DNA from: a virus
Strand: one strand, 5' to 3'
Virus record (IMG/VR): IMGVR_UViG_3300001373_000001
Coordinates: 1-64,000 of that record
DNA length: 64,000 bases
This document shows, piece by piece, positions 24,790-34,044 of the stretch (position 1 is the stretch's first letter; every line of letters starts with the position of its first letter). The notes under the pieces were generated by a model. It made no database searches, had not been told where the DNA came from, and was given only the letters and a program-made list of their open reading frames with translations. The position numbers and the translations under genes are program-made.

Positions 24790-25466
24790 TCTATCACCTC
24801 TTTTTTATTTAAATAAACCTCATTCAAACTATCCCAAATTGACACGTTATTTAGACAACTTCTCACAATCTCATTAGTGCAATTGTCTAATACCTTGTCA
24901 ATTCGCTTTTCTGAGTTGCAAATTTTCAAAATCTTAATTAACTTTTCCAATACAACGTTGCTACTTTTTTCGTTCTCTTTACTAGTGTTTTTAACCTTCA
25001 ACACTAGTGTACAAGTGCTTTTATCAAAAATCAAATTGGTTTCAATATTATTTGATATATTAAAATATCTATGTACAAAATCCAGAAAATTATTTATTTT
25101 GTACTCGTTATTAAATAACACATAATTTTTTATGTTTATCAAAATTGTGTATTCGCCTTTAATAGCATTGTTTAACGACTGCAAATAGTCTAATTTAAAA
25201 CTACTTGTAATCAAATTACTAGTACACATATTAACAGTATTGAATCGACTTAAAGTTATTTTCTTTTCTTTTAACTCATCAATTTTAATATCGCTTTTAT
25301 CATAGAACAACAAGCAACAATTAATAGTTTTTGCAGTACTTGAATTATATACAAAGTTATAAAACTCATTAAATTTAAGTTTCATACAATTTATACATAA
25401 CCCTTTAGAATCTCTTAATAGGTTTATTTCTTTTGTTATATTAATATTCTTACAATACATACACAT
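24786..25466 (-). CDS. Island protein with N-terminal zinc knuckle
   Basis: 226 residues starting MCMYCKNINI; Cys2-Cys5 and Cys24-Cys27 (CINCMKL) form a likely zinc-binding knuckle. The rest is alpha/beta without motif. Ribosome-binding site GAGGTG lies before the start. A nucleic-acid-binding role is possible from the zinc knuckle only. Confidence 0.75.
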   Translation of the reverse strand: MCMYCKNINITKEINLLRDSKGLCINCMKLKFNEFYNFVYNSSTAKTINCCLLFYDKSDIKIDELKEKKITLSRFNTVNMCTSNLITSSFKLDYLQSLNNAIKGEYTILINIKNYVLFNNEYKINNFLDFVHRYFNISNNIETNLIFDKSTCTLVLKVKNTSKENEKSSNVVLEKLIKILKICNSEKRIDKVLDNCTNEIVRSCLNNVSIWDSLNEVYLNKKEVIE

Positions 25467-25471
25467 AATAA

Positions 25472-25816
25472 TTACACCTCGTCGCTTTCATTTTTATTGC
25501 AATCGCTACAATAACAAGTAGTATACTTATTTACAACCTGTTTTAAATCTTTTAAGCTGTATAAAATATAAGTAGCTGTATAATTATTAATTGTGTGATT
25601 AATTTCAATTATATTGCCTTTAAGCGCTTCATTATAACAACGTGATTTAAAATGATTATGTATATTTTCATTAATCATTTTTTCAAAGTAAAGCATACTT
25701 TCATTTGTATTCATTTCAAACAATCTTTTTAAGCAATCTATTACTACTTTATCATTAGTTTTGTTTTGTTTCATAACTTTTAATATGTTTAGTACTTTTT
25801 CTTGATTTTTATTCAT
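25472..25816 (-). CDS. Island protein, helical, C-terminal cysteines
   Basis: 114 residues after AAGGTGG (the ribosome-binding site variant used repeatedly between 23 and 35 kb). Helical first 70 residues, then beta, ending with CYCSDC near the C-terminus that may bind metal with the acidic tail ESDEV. No family recognised. Confidence 0.7.
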   Translation of the reverse strand: MNKNQEKVLNILKVMKQNKTNDKVVIDCLKRLFEMNTNESMLYFEKMINENIHNHFKSRCYNEALKGNIIEINHTINNYTATYILYSLKDLKQVVNKYTTCYCSDCNKNESDEV

Positions 25817-25936
25817 TTTTTAGCCACCTTTTTTAATTTTTACAAGCTAACTTTTAACCTTCAAAAATTAACTTGATTAAAACTAAAAAGTTCGTACACT
25901 AGCAAGCTTTTACACTTGCTAGAAGTACTTTTAAAC

Positions 25937-26128
25937 CTATTTAAACAATTCTAGAACTTGACTATAAGTAACGTTTACACTTCTAATATAAACATTTTGT
26001 GCAATGTCTATATTAGATAATAAACCTTTTTCTATTAAATTAAAAAGTCTTTGATACTCTGTATTTGAACCGTTTGTATACAAGTTGTTTTGTATACAAA
26101 TAGTTCTTACTTTATCCCAGCTAATCAT
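25937..26128 (-). CDS. Island protein, small
   Basis: 63 residues, start overlapping the preceding gene by eight bases, GAGGTG upstream. Sequence ISWDKVRTICIQNNLYTNGS followed by EYQRLFNLIEKG looks like a small helical domain of the kind found as N-terminal modules in plasmid proteins. Function unknown. Confidence 0.65.
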   Translation of the reverse strand: MISWDKVRTICIQNNLYTNGSNTEYQRLFNLIEKGLLSNIDIAQNVYIRSVNVTYSQVLELFK

Positions 26129-26705
26129 TTATATTCACCTCACTACTTTCAAAATATTTTACTACCTCGTCAAACTTCACTAAACGCCTGTAATCTTGAT
26201 TGTAGAATTCTAAGTCACCTATATTTTTTGACATATTATATATCATATCAAGTGTATCTTGATAGAATACATATTCATTAATGCAATAGTAAATTTGACC
26301 GTCCGATAATTCTTTTAGTTTCAATACTTGTGTTTTAAACGATTGACCATTTTCACATTCAAAACGGTCTAAAAGTTCATAGTCAATTAAGTTTTCAATG
26401 TTTTCTAAACAATTATAAGTTCTATAATCCTTATACCTGTAATATTTCTCTGTGTTCAACTCATCAATAAAATCTTTAACGCTAATAATCCTATTTTCAA
26501 ATCTGACAAAGTATTTATCATTGTGAATACTTTCTAAGTCATCAAATATACTCATGTCGCATAATCCACTAATCAAGCGACTAACCTCATTCAAACTATC
26601 TTTTTCAAATAGTTGAAAATCAGCCGTAAACATCTGCAATACCCTATTTTCGTACGCTACAAAACTTTTATTATCATTAGTAGCGATTGTAATTTTTTTA
26701 CCCAT
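26121..26705 (-). CDS. First protein of the leftward island
   Basis: 194 residues starting at MGKKITIATN (26705), which has AAGGTGG upstream; a longer frame to 26819 lacks a ribosome-binding site. Alpha/beta content, many Tyr and Asp, no motif recognised. It lies about 270 bases from the promoter at 26984-27012, leaving a long untranslated leader. Confidence 0.75.
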   Translation of the reverse strand: MGKKITIATNDNKSFVAYENRVLQMFTADFQLFEKDSLNEVSRLISGLCDMSIFDDLESIHNDKYFVRFENRIISVKDFIDELNTEKYYRYKDYRTYNCLENIENLIDYELLDRFECENGQSFKTQVLKLKELSDGQIYYCINEYVFYQDTLDMIYNMSKNIGDLEFYNQDYRRLVKFDEVVKYFESSEVNIND

Positions 26706-26961
26706 TTTTTTAGTCCACCTTTTTATTATTAATATTAACTCAAAACGTGTAGTATTGCACGTTGTGAGCTTGTTTTTAATAACAACTAAGCGACTTATTA
26801 ACCTCAACCAACTATTCAATTATCAAAGTTCAACTAACATAGTGTTAGCGCTGTCTATAACTGTTATTACAACTATACGACTATAGATATCAGAACGATA
26901 TCAGAACATAGTCATAACTATAATAAATTGAAGAATGCTTGATGTAAACAAGTTGTGCTTG

Positions 26962-27012
26962 TGTACCGATTGGGTACATTACAATAGTAACACCATGCAC
27001 AAACAAAGTCAA
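26962..27012 (-). promoter_or_regulatory. Leftward promoter with operator-like palindrome at +1
   Basis: On the minus strand TTGACT (27012-27007), 17-base spacer, TACTAT (26989-26984). The palindrome TGTACC-GATTG-GGTACA at 26962-26978 covers the predicted start near 26977, as expected for a repressor site. This promoter drives the island down to 23444. Confidence 0.7.
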
Positions 27013-29053
27013 CAACTTTTTTTAAATATTTTTTAAAATACCTACAACGTACTAATACCAATGCATATAGCCATTATATTTTTTTAAAAACTAACCCATT
27101 AACTGTAATCAAATCCACTAAATAACATAAATCTAAATACATATAGTGTAACAACTAACAAACAATACCAAATATACCATAAAACAATTTTAAAAAATTA
27201 TATGTATTACCAAATCATACAAGTAGATTTTACCAGTAGATACCAGCATTACAACTATATACCATCAAATTCAATACATAATATCCCAAAGCTAACACTA
27301 TATTACATCTATAAATAGTATACAATCTAAATATTTTTAAAATTAATCAAAAAAAGACCTCTAAAACATAAAACTATATAACCTTACAATCCAGCAACTA
27401 AACGGATACAAACAATAAGCACGCCAAAACTAACTAAATAAAAAACTTTAAAATATTTTAATAAACGTTTAAAACACCTCTTAAAGCTCTCGTTGATCAC
27501 TAATAAAACTAATTAAACTAACCTATTTTAAAGTCGCTGTATACCCTTTAAAATCTCAACTAGAGCTATATTAAAACAGTATCGAAACACAACTAATAAA
27601 TAAACTCGATATTACTCAAATTTAAACATATTTTTATAACTTTAATACAATTAGAATATATACAATCTATTACAATAAAATGCTTGAAGTGTGCAATAGC
27701 AGTACATTATAAGCATACTAAAAACCTATAGACTTATCCATAAGCAGTCAAAAATCAAACCTGCATAAATACCAATAATACCAGCAAATCCAGTATTAAC
27801 AACGTTTTAACGCTTACATAAAATCAACACTAAAACGTCAAAAAAGCATAAGCAGCTAGTTACCACATAATGTAAAACTCCTGCATAGGCAGTCATTACA
27901 GTATCATAAGCACTAATAATCCTTATAACGTACTATAATAGCCAAAATATAAGCATACAACACAATCAAACATAGTCAAATAAATAAATATATGATATAC
28001 TACAATCTAACCTAAAAAATTACTTCTATATATAACAAAAAAACAACTCAAAAATATATCCCAGAATATACCAAATATAAATTTGGCGAATGACTAAGTT
28101 ATATTTACAAATATTAACAAATATAGTCTGCTGGGTAACTTTTCTAGTTATATTTACATCATATTCTATATAATACATATATTTACATTTTCAATATCGT
28201 GGTGGATCTGTACGCATCTATAATTCTCGAGTTCCCATAAATCTAATATCCACAATCTCTAACACACTCATTTTTAAAGATAAGTTCGCATTATCGTGTG
28301 TAAAATATAGGTCTGGCGAATTCTATCGGTCAAAAAATTCTAGTCAAATAATTCTACTCTAAGGATATCCAAGCACTCAAAAATATATCGATTTCTTATC
28401 AAAATAGATACTTGCAAAATATCATTAAAATACACTCATCTAATACAGTAATACCATATGTTTTACATATATAAAAAACATATAAAAACTACCTTAAAAT
28501 CCATGATCGGAACAACAAAAATTAATAACATTTTAATATATGTTTAGTATATTATTATTATATTTTTATTAATCACATAACATAAACTAATTATATATAT
28601 CTTATATACTTAATCCTGTATACCTAACCAAACAACTCTAAAACATATCTTATCTATCTAACATCTATCAAAATCCTATCTCATAAACTCACAATAGCCT
28701 TATTTAACGTTTATAGCCTCATAGAGCGACTTTATTATAAAAGATATCATATTATATAGCCAACACTAAAACAGCTATTATATGACCAAATACGAGCGCA
28801 CAATAAATAATACATATTACAACAATATAACAATAAATATTATATATAATGCATATAACCAATAAACTAACTATGCTTACAATATTATACATTAGGCAGC
28901 TGGATCAATTAAACTTTATCAAAAAAACTTTTAAAAAATTCTACAAATATATTACATATATTACAAATAAATATAATTGCATAAAACTAATTAATCCTTT
29001 AAAGCTACTATAATACTACACTATAAAATATATAAAATAATTTAAAAAAAATG
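27013..29053. other. Non-coding A/C-rich region
   Basis: About 2 kb with no supportable gene on either strand. The plus strand remains A/C-rich and G-poor like 21720-23400. Many of its few G residues fall in AAGC or AGC words, including scattered copies of the ATAAGCAGT iteron core (27740, 27848). It lies between the leftward promoter at 27.0 kb and the rightward promoter at 29.05 kb, as expected for an origin or control region. Confidence 0.5.
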
Positions 29054-29082
29054 TTGACATTGTACTTGCATAGTCGTATAAT
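29054..29082 (+). promoter_or_regulatory. Perfect consensus promoter
   Basis: TTGACA at 29054-29059, exactly 17 bases, TATAAT at 29077-29082. It begins a leader of about 440 bases before the J-domain gene and probably serves much of the 29.5-40 kb operon. Confidence 0.85.
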
Positions 29083-29161
29083 TATAAATGTCGAAAGACA
29101 AGCGACACACTAATTGAATATATAACTTAATTACAGTTACAATTATTGTTGCTGTAAGCTT

Positions 29162-29270
29162 AATAGCTATATTAGAAATAGCATACATATTAATAGCTTG
29201 CACACGCTAGACTTTAGACTAATAGCATCGTTCGACTCGATACTAGTAAATTGAACTTTGAAAACTAAAT
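29162..29270 (+). promoter_or_regulatory. Leader with 15-bp periodic repeats and rRNA-leader-like element
   Basis: AATAGC recurs at 29162, 29177, 29192 and 29221, steps of 15, 15 and 29 bases, suggesting a protein array on one face of DNA or RNA. At 29251-29270 the sequence TTGAACTTTGAAAACTAAAT resembles the conserved element found before 16S rRNA genes in Firmicutes (CTTTGAAAACT). The resemblance is from memory. Confidence 0.45.
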
Positions 29271-29529
29271 ATAATGATATTATTTGATTTGATTTTACGA
29301 TTTAATTTTAAATAATATCTGTACAATGTTTGATAATGATTTTTTAAAATCAAATTTAGTGCCACAAACCACTAGAGTAGTACATTTTAAAATATTATAA
29401 TCAAACTGAATACTATAAAATTCTATTGCATTATATCAATATGAATTGTTAGATTCAAATTGTATAGATACCATTTTGAAATTAAAAAAATGAAATTAAA
29501 AAAATAGAATTAAAAAGGGGTTTTGAAAA

Positions 29530-30069
29530 ATGAAATATGTATACTTCAAAAATGTAAACTCTAATGATGATATGAAAATGCAATATAGAAAACTTGCTAA
29601 ACAATATCATCCAGATTTTAACAATGGAGATAATGAAAAAATGAAAGTTATCAATAATGAATATGATAACTTGACAACATATAAAGATTATCATAATACC
29701 TTTACATATGATGCAGAACAACAACAACAACAAACTAATACAAACAATTTTAGCGATGAAAATCAAGAATTTAGAGATATCATTAATGATTTAATAAATC
29801 TTGATGATATTGAAATTAGTATTGTTGGTAGCTGGTATTGGATAGATGGTAACACCGAACCACATAAAGACATATTTAAAAGATATGGTTTTGAGTGGAA
29901 AAGGAAGACTTCAAGATGGTATAAAAAGCCTAACTGGTATAGATTTAGTAAAGCAGAAACTAAGAATAAAACCTTTAATCTAGAAGAACACTACAAGGAT
30001 AAGACATTTATTATAAAAGAGCGTACTAAACCAAGCGAATTGAATTCAAAAAAATATGCAATAAACTAA
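29530..30069 (+). CDS. J-domain (DnaJ-like) protein
   Basis: 179 residues after AAAAGGGG at 29514-29521. Residues 10-50 are a J domain: QYRKLAKQYHPDFNNGDNEK with the essential HPD, then MKVINNEYDNL. This motif stimulates DnaK-type ATPase. A poly-Gln/Asn linker follows, and the C-terminal part (VGSWYWIDGNTEPHKDIFKR, then WYKKPNWYRF) is a module seen in plasmid and phage J-proteins. It may recruit host DnaK to the element's replication or assembly proteins. Confidence 0.85.
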   Translation: MKYVYFKNVNSNDDMKMQYRKLAKQYHPDFNNGDNEKMKVINNEYDNLTTYKDYHNTFTYDAEQQQQQTNTNNFSDENQEFRDIINDLINLDDIEISIVGSWYWIDGNTEPHKDIFKRYGFEWKRKTSRWYKKPNWYRFSKAETKNKTFNLEEHYKDKTFIIKERTKPSELNSKKYAIN

Positions 30070-30095
30070 ATTAAAATAAAAGGGGATATAAAAAA

Positions 30096-30920
30096 ATGGC
30101 TACAAAAATGATTGATAATAATGTATTAAACCCAATGGGAATAACAACGGAAGAGATGTTTATAAGTTGTCCGTCAATATTCGCAACAAAAAAACATGAG
30201 TCAAGAAGTGACAATTATACTTATGTAAGTACTTTCAATATCTTAGATAACCTCAAGGAACAAGGATTTTTTCCCGTTGCTTGTAATCAATCTAATACAA
30301 GCGATGAAACAAAAAAATGTTTTACTAAACACTTAGTAAAATTAAGGCATAGAGATGAATTAAACAATCAAAAAGAGGATACGCACGAAATCGTACTTGT
30401 TAATTCGCATGATGGAAAATCAGCTTATCAAATGAGTTCTGGAGTATATCGCAAGGTTTGCTCAAATGGTCTTATAGCATTCACAAATCAACAAAGTTAC
30501 TCAGTTAGACACCAAGGAAACATACACCAAAATGTATATGATGTTTCTTACAAGATTATTGAGGATAAAAAGGAAATCATGTCTAACATTCAAGAAATGA
30601 AATCTATAGCATTAACTAACAATGAAAGAATTGAACTTGCAGAATTCGCAATATCCACAAAATACAACTCAGAAAAGGACGGAGAACTAATCGAGCCAAA
30701 GAATTTATTAGTACCTAAAAGAAGTTATGACAAAGGAATAGACCTATATACCACATTTAACATTGTTCAAGAAAATTTAATTCGTGGAGGAATCAAGACT
30801 ACAAAACGTACTACTACTAGACCTATCAAAAATATAGACCAGGATTTAAAGATTAATAAACTTCTCTATCAATTTGTTAATGATATGAGAAAATCAAAAG
30901 CTACTAGGAGGGCAATATAA
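30096..30920 (+). CDS. DUF932 family protein
   Basis: 274 residues after AAAAGGGG. Recognisable DUF932 order: FNILDNLKEQGFFPVACNQS, a basic KHLVKLRHRDE, EIVLVNSHDGKSAYQMSSGV, then CSNGLIAF and the helical C-terminus with TTFNIVQENLIRGG. The family is common on plasmids and phages next to replication and defence genes; its molecular role is unknown. Translationally coupled to the next gene (one-base overlap). Confidence 0.9.
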   Translation: MATKMIDNNVLNPMGITTEEMFISCPSIFATKKHESRSDNYTYVSTFNILDNLKEQGFFPVACNQSNTSDETKKCFTKHLVKLRHRDELNNQKEDTHEIVLVNSHDGKSAYQMSSGVYRKVCSNGLIAFTNQQSYSVRHQGNIHQNVYDVSYKIIEDKKEIMSNIQEMKSIALTNNERIELAEFAISTKYNSEKDGELIEPKNLLVPKRSYDKGIDLYTTFNIVQENLIRGGIKTTKRTTTRPIKNIDQDLKINKLLYQFVNDMRKSKATRRAI

Positions 30921-31531
30921 TGAATATAACAATTAAAATCAATAATATAGAGTATTCTGGTTACTGGAATAAAAAAATATACTTCATGAAGGGTAGTAAG
31001 AACTACATATACATTGAAGGCGAAAAAGTAATCATATCTAAAGAGATAGAAAACCAATTATATGAAATGACTAGAGAGGGGACAACAAGCCAAGAAGTCC
31101 AAGACTCTAGATATCAATTCATTATCCAAGCAGACTTAAAAAAACTAGAACTTTTAAGAAATCCTAAAACAAATATAATTTCTAGAGTAGTAAACACATG
31201 GATAGACTCAAATGGTATTAATCAATGTTTGTGTGACTCTAGGCGAACTAATACGAAAGATATAGAAAAGTATATCAGATTTGAAATAGAAAGCTTGAGA
31301 AGGCAAAATAATAACTATGCAATACCTAACTTCTATCAATTCGACGGTCGATATATCCACGAAAATAATAAATGTTGGTATGAGTGTTGGAGTTTTGGAG
31401 TCGAAAAAATCTATACAATACATGAAAATTTAAGTTTTAATAAAATTAGTGAGATATTTATTAATGAATTCAACACAAGAAAATACATAAATTTTAAATA
31501 TGGTGACTGTGAGTTTTTAAAAATCCAATAA
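30920..31531 (+). CDS. Hypothetical protein
   Basis: 203 residues, AGGAGG at 30906-30911 inside the DUF932 gene. Starts beta-rich (MNITIKINNIEYSGYWNKKI). The middle is helical and the end carries a Trp/Cys-rich segment ENNKCWYECWSFGVEKIYTI. No family recognised. Sits in the operon with the J-domain and DUF932 genes. Confidence 0.75.
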   Translation: MNITIKINNIEYSGYWNKKIYFMKGSKNYIYIEGEKVIISKEIENQLYEMTREGTTSQEVQDSRYQFIIQADLKKLELLRNPKTNIISRVVNTWIDSNGINQCLCDSRRTNTKDIEKYIRFEIESLRRQNNNYAIPNFYQFDGRYIHENNKCWYECWSFGVEKIYTIHENLSFNKISEIFINEFNTRKYINFKYGDCEFLKIQ

Positions 31532-31553
31532 TCTAGATTGCATGGTTAGCTTA

Positions 31554-31576
31554 AGAGTGGTTCAACTCCACTCTGG
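31554..31576 (+). promoter_or_regulatory. Intercistronic hairpin
   Basis: AGAGTGG (31554-31560) and CCACTCT (31568-31574, loop TTCAACT) form a 7-bp stem without a T-run. The identical stem occurs between dut and thyX at 54988-55009. Probably an attenuator or processing hairpin. Confidence 0.5.
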
Positions 31577-31615
31577 TCTATATATCAAATAAAAATAAAA
31601 AGGTGGTTTTAAAAA

Positions 31616-32048
31616 ATGAATTTTTGACAAAGAAGTAATATCTTTTAGAGGTTTAAAGTTTGATTTGAATACATTACATAGTGATTTTGAAAATTTTGAG
31701 ATATACAATTTTTCTGAAAACACATTGACAAGTTATATTGTCTATCAATTAATAAATGATAGTAGATTTGACGATAATATATATATAAAACTTGCTAAAG
31801 AATTAATTAGGTTTATTAAGTTTACCAAGGGTAAAAAATCGGTAAACATAAAATTAAAAGGATTGCAAATTAAGAAAACAGATGATTTTAATAGAGTTAA
31901 TTTTGGTAGTACATCTATTAAGATAAGCACTAATTTCATTGAGGATATTGAGTATATGTTATACAACAAAACTGAATTCAGATTTGACCAAAAAATAATA
32001 AATGATGCGATAATATTAATGAAAGAAGAGTATAAAAACAATGAATAA
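31616..32048 (+). pseudogene. Hypothetical gene with a frameshift at a T-run near the start
   Basis: The well-placed ribosome-binding site AAGGTGG (31602-31608) and ATG 31616 lead into MNF and then a stop, because the run at 31621-31625 has five T. With four T the frame would read on as MNFDKEVISFRGLKFDLNTL and join the 127-residue frame that is open from 31665 to 32048. A TTG at 31665 could still start a shorter protein. A sequencing error, a slippage switch or a true mutation are all possible. The protein itself (helical, basic KGKKSVNIKLKG) is unrecognised. Confidence 0.6.
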
Positions 32049-32352
32049 AATTAAAGAATTAAAGAACTCTATTATAATACATAAATTAAATATAATAGAA
32101 CTTGAAAGACAACTAAGAATTGAAGTATTAAAAGAATTAATACCACTTTGTAAATTTAATCTATGTACTAATCCAAATGAAACTATACTATTTACAACTA
32201 AAAATAAATGGAATAAAGAAGTAATAAAAATACATGGATTATATAAAGATGAGTTGCTTGCACTCCAAACAATTGACTCTATACTAGTTGAAAATAATAT
32301 AAAACTTGAGGATATATTTGACGATGAGGCAGACTGTATTGTAGGAATATAA
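32041..32352 (+). CDS. Hypothetical protein
   Basis: 103 residues overlapping the previous frame by eight bases. Long N-terminal helix (MNKIKELKNSIIIHKLNIIE) suggests a coiled coil; the C-terminus is acidic (DIFDDEADCIVGI). No family recognised. Confidence 0.7.
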   Translation: MNKIKELKNSIIIHKLNIIELERQLRIEVLKELIPLCKFNLCTNPNETILFTTKNKWNKEVIKIHGLYKDELLALQTIDSILVENNIKLEDIFDDEADCIVGI

Positions 32353-32360
32353 ATAAAATT

Positions 32361-32403
32361 GTTAACCTACAAATGATTAAAAATGATAAGTTTGTAGGTT
32401 AAC
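32361..32403 (+). promoter_or_regulatory. 13-bp intercistronic inverted repeat
   Basis: GTTAACCTACAAA at 32361-32373 and its exact complement at 32391-32403 enclose 17 bases. No T-run follows, so RNA processing or mRNA protection is more likely than termination. Confidence 0.55.
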
Positions 32404-32441
32404 TAAAACTAAAAAATAGATTTAAAAAGGGGATCAAAAAA

Positions 32442-33074
32442 ATGAATTTAGTATATATTTATAATCAAATTAAAAAAGGAAATCATATAAATTTATTATT
32501 TGAACTTGAAAAGGAAATTGAATTACAAAATAGTTTAAATACTCAAAATCCTATAGATGATATTCAAAAAAAAGCAATTGAAAGAATAACAAATAAGATA
32601 TTTAAACCTAAAAAAGTATATAGAACTGATACATATAGAGTATACCCGTTGAATGGGTGTAGCTACTTTGTTGACGGTGTTTATGGATTAAAATATAATT
32701 GGGAATTTAGAGTTGAAAATAATCAACTTAAATACTCAAAAGAGATAATGAAATATGAAACAGCTTTTAAAGACTCAGATTTAATTGAAGTAGAAATAGA
32801 CATATCTAAAATAAAAACTAGAGCTAAATTAAGCACTGCAAATAATTTAAAGCATGTAAAGTTTAATGATGCTTATTTTAACCCAAAATTGATTACTGAA
32901 ATATTTAATTTGATGGTTAATCCAGTTACAAAGGCTAAAATAGCAAAGAATAATGAATGTAGTATGTTATTCTTGTATAACAAGGACGTGACTGCTTTAG
33001 TGTTACCAATTAGACTAGATGATAAGTCAAAAGAAGAGTATAAAAAACTATATCCAGAGGAATTCGGAACATGA
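32442..33074 (+). CDS. Hypothetical protein
   Basis: 210 residues after AAAAGGGG. N-terminal helix, then an alpha/beta part with YRVYPLNGCSYFVDGVYGLK and, near residue 175, LFLYNKDVTALVLPIRLDD. Many Tyr/Lys. No motif recognised. Stop and next start share ATGA. Confidence 0.75.
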   Translation: MNLVYIYNQIKKGNHINLLFELEKEIELQNSLNTQNPIDDIQKKAIERITNKIFKPKKVYRTDTYRVYPLNGCSYFVDGVYGLKYNWEFRVENNQLKYSKEIMKYETAFKDSDLIEVEIDISKIKTRAKLSTANNLKHVKFNDAYFNPKLITEIFNLMVNPVTKAKIAKNNECSMLFLYNKDVTALVLPIRLDDKSKEEYKKLYPEEFGT

Positions 33075-33238
33075 AAGAGAAGTTATTGAAAGACCTAATT
33101 AGATGTATAGTTAAAGAGGTATACGATGATATTACCTCTAGAGATATTGAGAGTATAACAGACTCAATTTATTCTGAGGAATTAAGTTATATAGGAGATT
33201 TGACACTATACATAGACCAAAACAAAGAATTAAATTAA
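33071..33238 (+). CDS. 55-residue acidic protein
   Basis: Starts in the ATGA overlap with the 32442 gene and reads MKEKLLKDLIRCIVKEVYDD followed by an acidic helix, ending TLYIDQNKELN. Coupled start, intact frame and an own ribosome-binding site for the following gene support it as real. Confidence 0.6.
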   Translation: MKEKLLKDLIRCIVKEVYDDITSRDIESITDSIYSEELSYIGDLTLYIDQNKELN

Positions 33239-33253
33239 AGAGGAGTTTAGAAA

Positions 33254-33580
33254 ATGAGTGAACAAAAATATAAATATAAGTTTAATTGCGTTGAAGCTAG
33301 TAGGCATTTACAAAAAGAATTTTTAAGACATGCAATTGATAATAGCAAAGAAATAACTTATAATACATTTGTAAAAAATATTGGTAATGACTATTTTAAA
33401 GAGTTTATAAAAGAAAATTTTACGCAATATGAAACCAATAGCAAAAAAGGCTTGACGTTTAAAAACGACTGGCATATAAGCTATCATAAAAGCTATTTTG
33501 ATGTAATTAAAGATTCAAAGCGTAAAAGGTATATAGTATATTATTTTAGACATAGTTCAATAGAATATCTATTTTATTAG
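33254..33580 (+). CDS. Hypothetical protein
   Basis: 108 residues after AGAGGAG at 33239-33245. Basic and aromatic (KSYFDVIKDSKRKRYIVYYF), possible nucleic-acid binding by charge. No family recognised. Confidence 0.7.
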   Translation: MSEQKYKYKFNCVEASRHLQKEFLRHAIDNSKEITYNTFVKNIGNDYFKEFIKENFTQYETNSKKGLTFKNDWHISYHKSYFDVIKDSKRKRYIVYYFRHSSIEYLFY

Positions 33581-33595
33581 GAGATCAAAATTATA

Positions 33596-33626
33596 TAAGC
33601 TAGATTATTTAATTTAGTCTAGCTTA
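33596..33626 (+). promoter_or_regulatory. Intercistronic inverted repeat
   Basis: TAAGCTAGA (33596-33604) and TCTAGCTTA (33618-33626), 9 bp, loop 13 bases, no T-run. One of a series of such hairpins between the genes from 31.5 to 37.3 kb. Confidence 0.45.
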
Positions 33627-33654
33627 AAATAACAAAAATGAAAGCGGTGGAATA

Positions 33655-33966
33655 ATGAGAACTTCAATTAAGTATTATGGGACTAGAAATCGCAATCAAG
33701 TTAACAATAATAGAGAAGGTTGCATATTTTGCAGTGGCAATAATTTAGAAAAAATTCAAAAAGTTTTAAATGATTTAATTGAATATTTAGAAATAAATTC
33801 TGATGTTGAGTTTTTAAAATGTCATACTTACCAAGATTATGATATTTTGAAGAAGGGATATATAAGTGTTTGGGAAACTTTTAATATTACTGACAAAGAA
33901 GAATTTGATTGTATAAAAGATGAGTATATGAAATGGAAAAGCAATTATAATTTTAATGATGTTTGA
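33655..33966 (+). CDS. Hypothetical protein
   Basis: 103 residues; GCGGTGG at 33643-33649 is the ribosome-binding site. Contains CIFC at residues about 24-27 and a KCHTY segment that could share a metal. The second half is acidic and helical. No family recognised. Confidence 0.65.
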   Translation: MRTSIKYYGTRNRNQVNNNREGCIFCSGNNLEKIQKVLNDLIEYLEINSDVEFLKCHTYQDYDILKKGYISVWETFNITDKEEFDCIKDEYMKWKSNYNFNDV

Positions 33967-34001
33967 AAACCTAAAATCAATTCTAAGGTTATTTAAAGCC
34001 G

Positions 34002-34044
34002 ATTTAAGCCATTGTTTATTTATATATGTAATTATGGCTTAAAT
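34002..34044 (+). promoter_or_regulatory. 11-bp intercistronic inverted repeat
   Basis: ATTTAAGCCAT (34002-34012) and ATGGCTTAAAT (34034-34044) enclose 21 bases; a second repeat GTTTTAA/TTAAAAC follows at about 34047-34076. A related arrangement (TTTAAGC to GCTTAAA, and CGTTTTAA) is found before the 37353 gene. Confidence 0.5.

Noticed and set aside
26090-26281. Rightward reading frames opposite the leftward island
   Set aside because: They are complements of the island genes, lack ribosome-binding sites and disagree with the promoter and terminator on the minus strand.
31534-31580. A tRNA-like element with T-arm-like hairpin AGTGG-TTCAACT-CCACT and a weak acceptor
   Set aside because: Only 47 bases, no anticodon arm, three G-T pairs in the acceptor, and the same AGAGTGG/CCACTCT stem also occurs between dut and thyX, so an intercistronic hairpin is the simpler reading.
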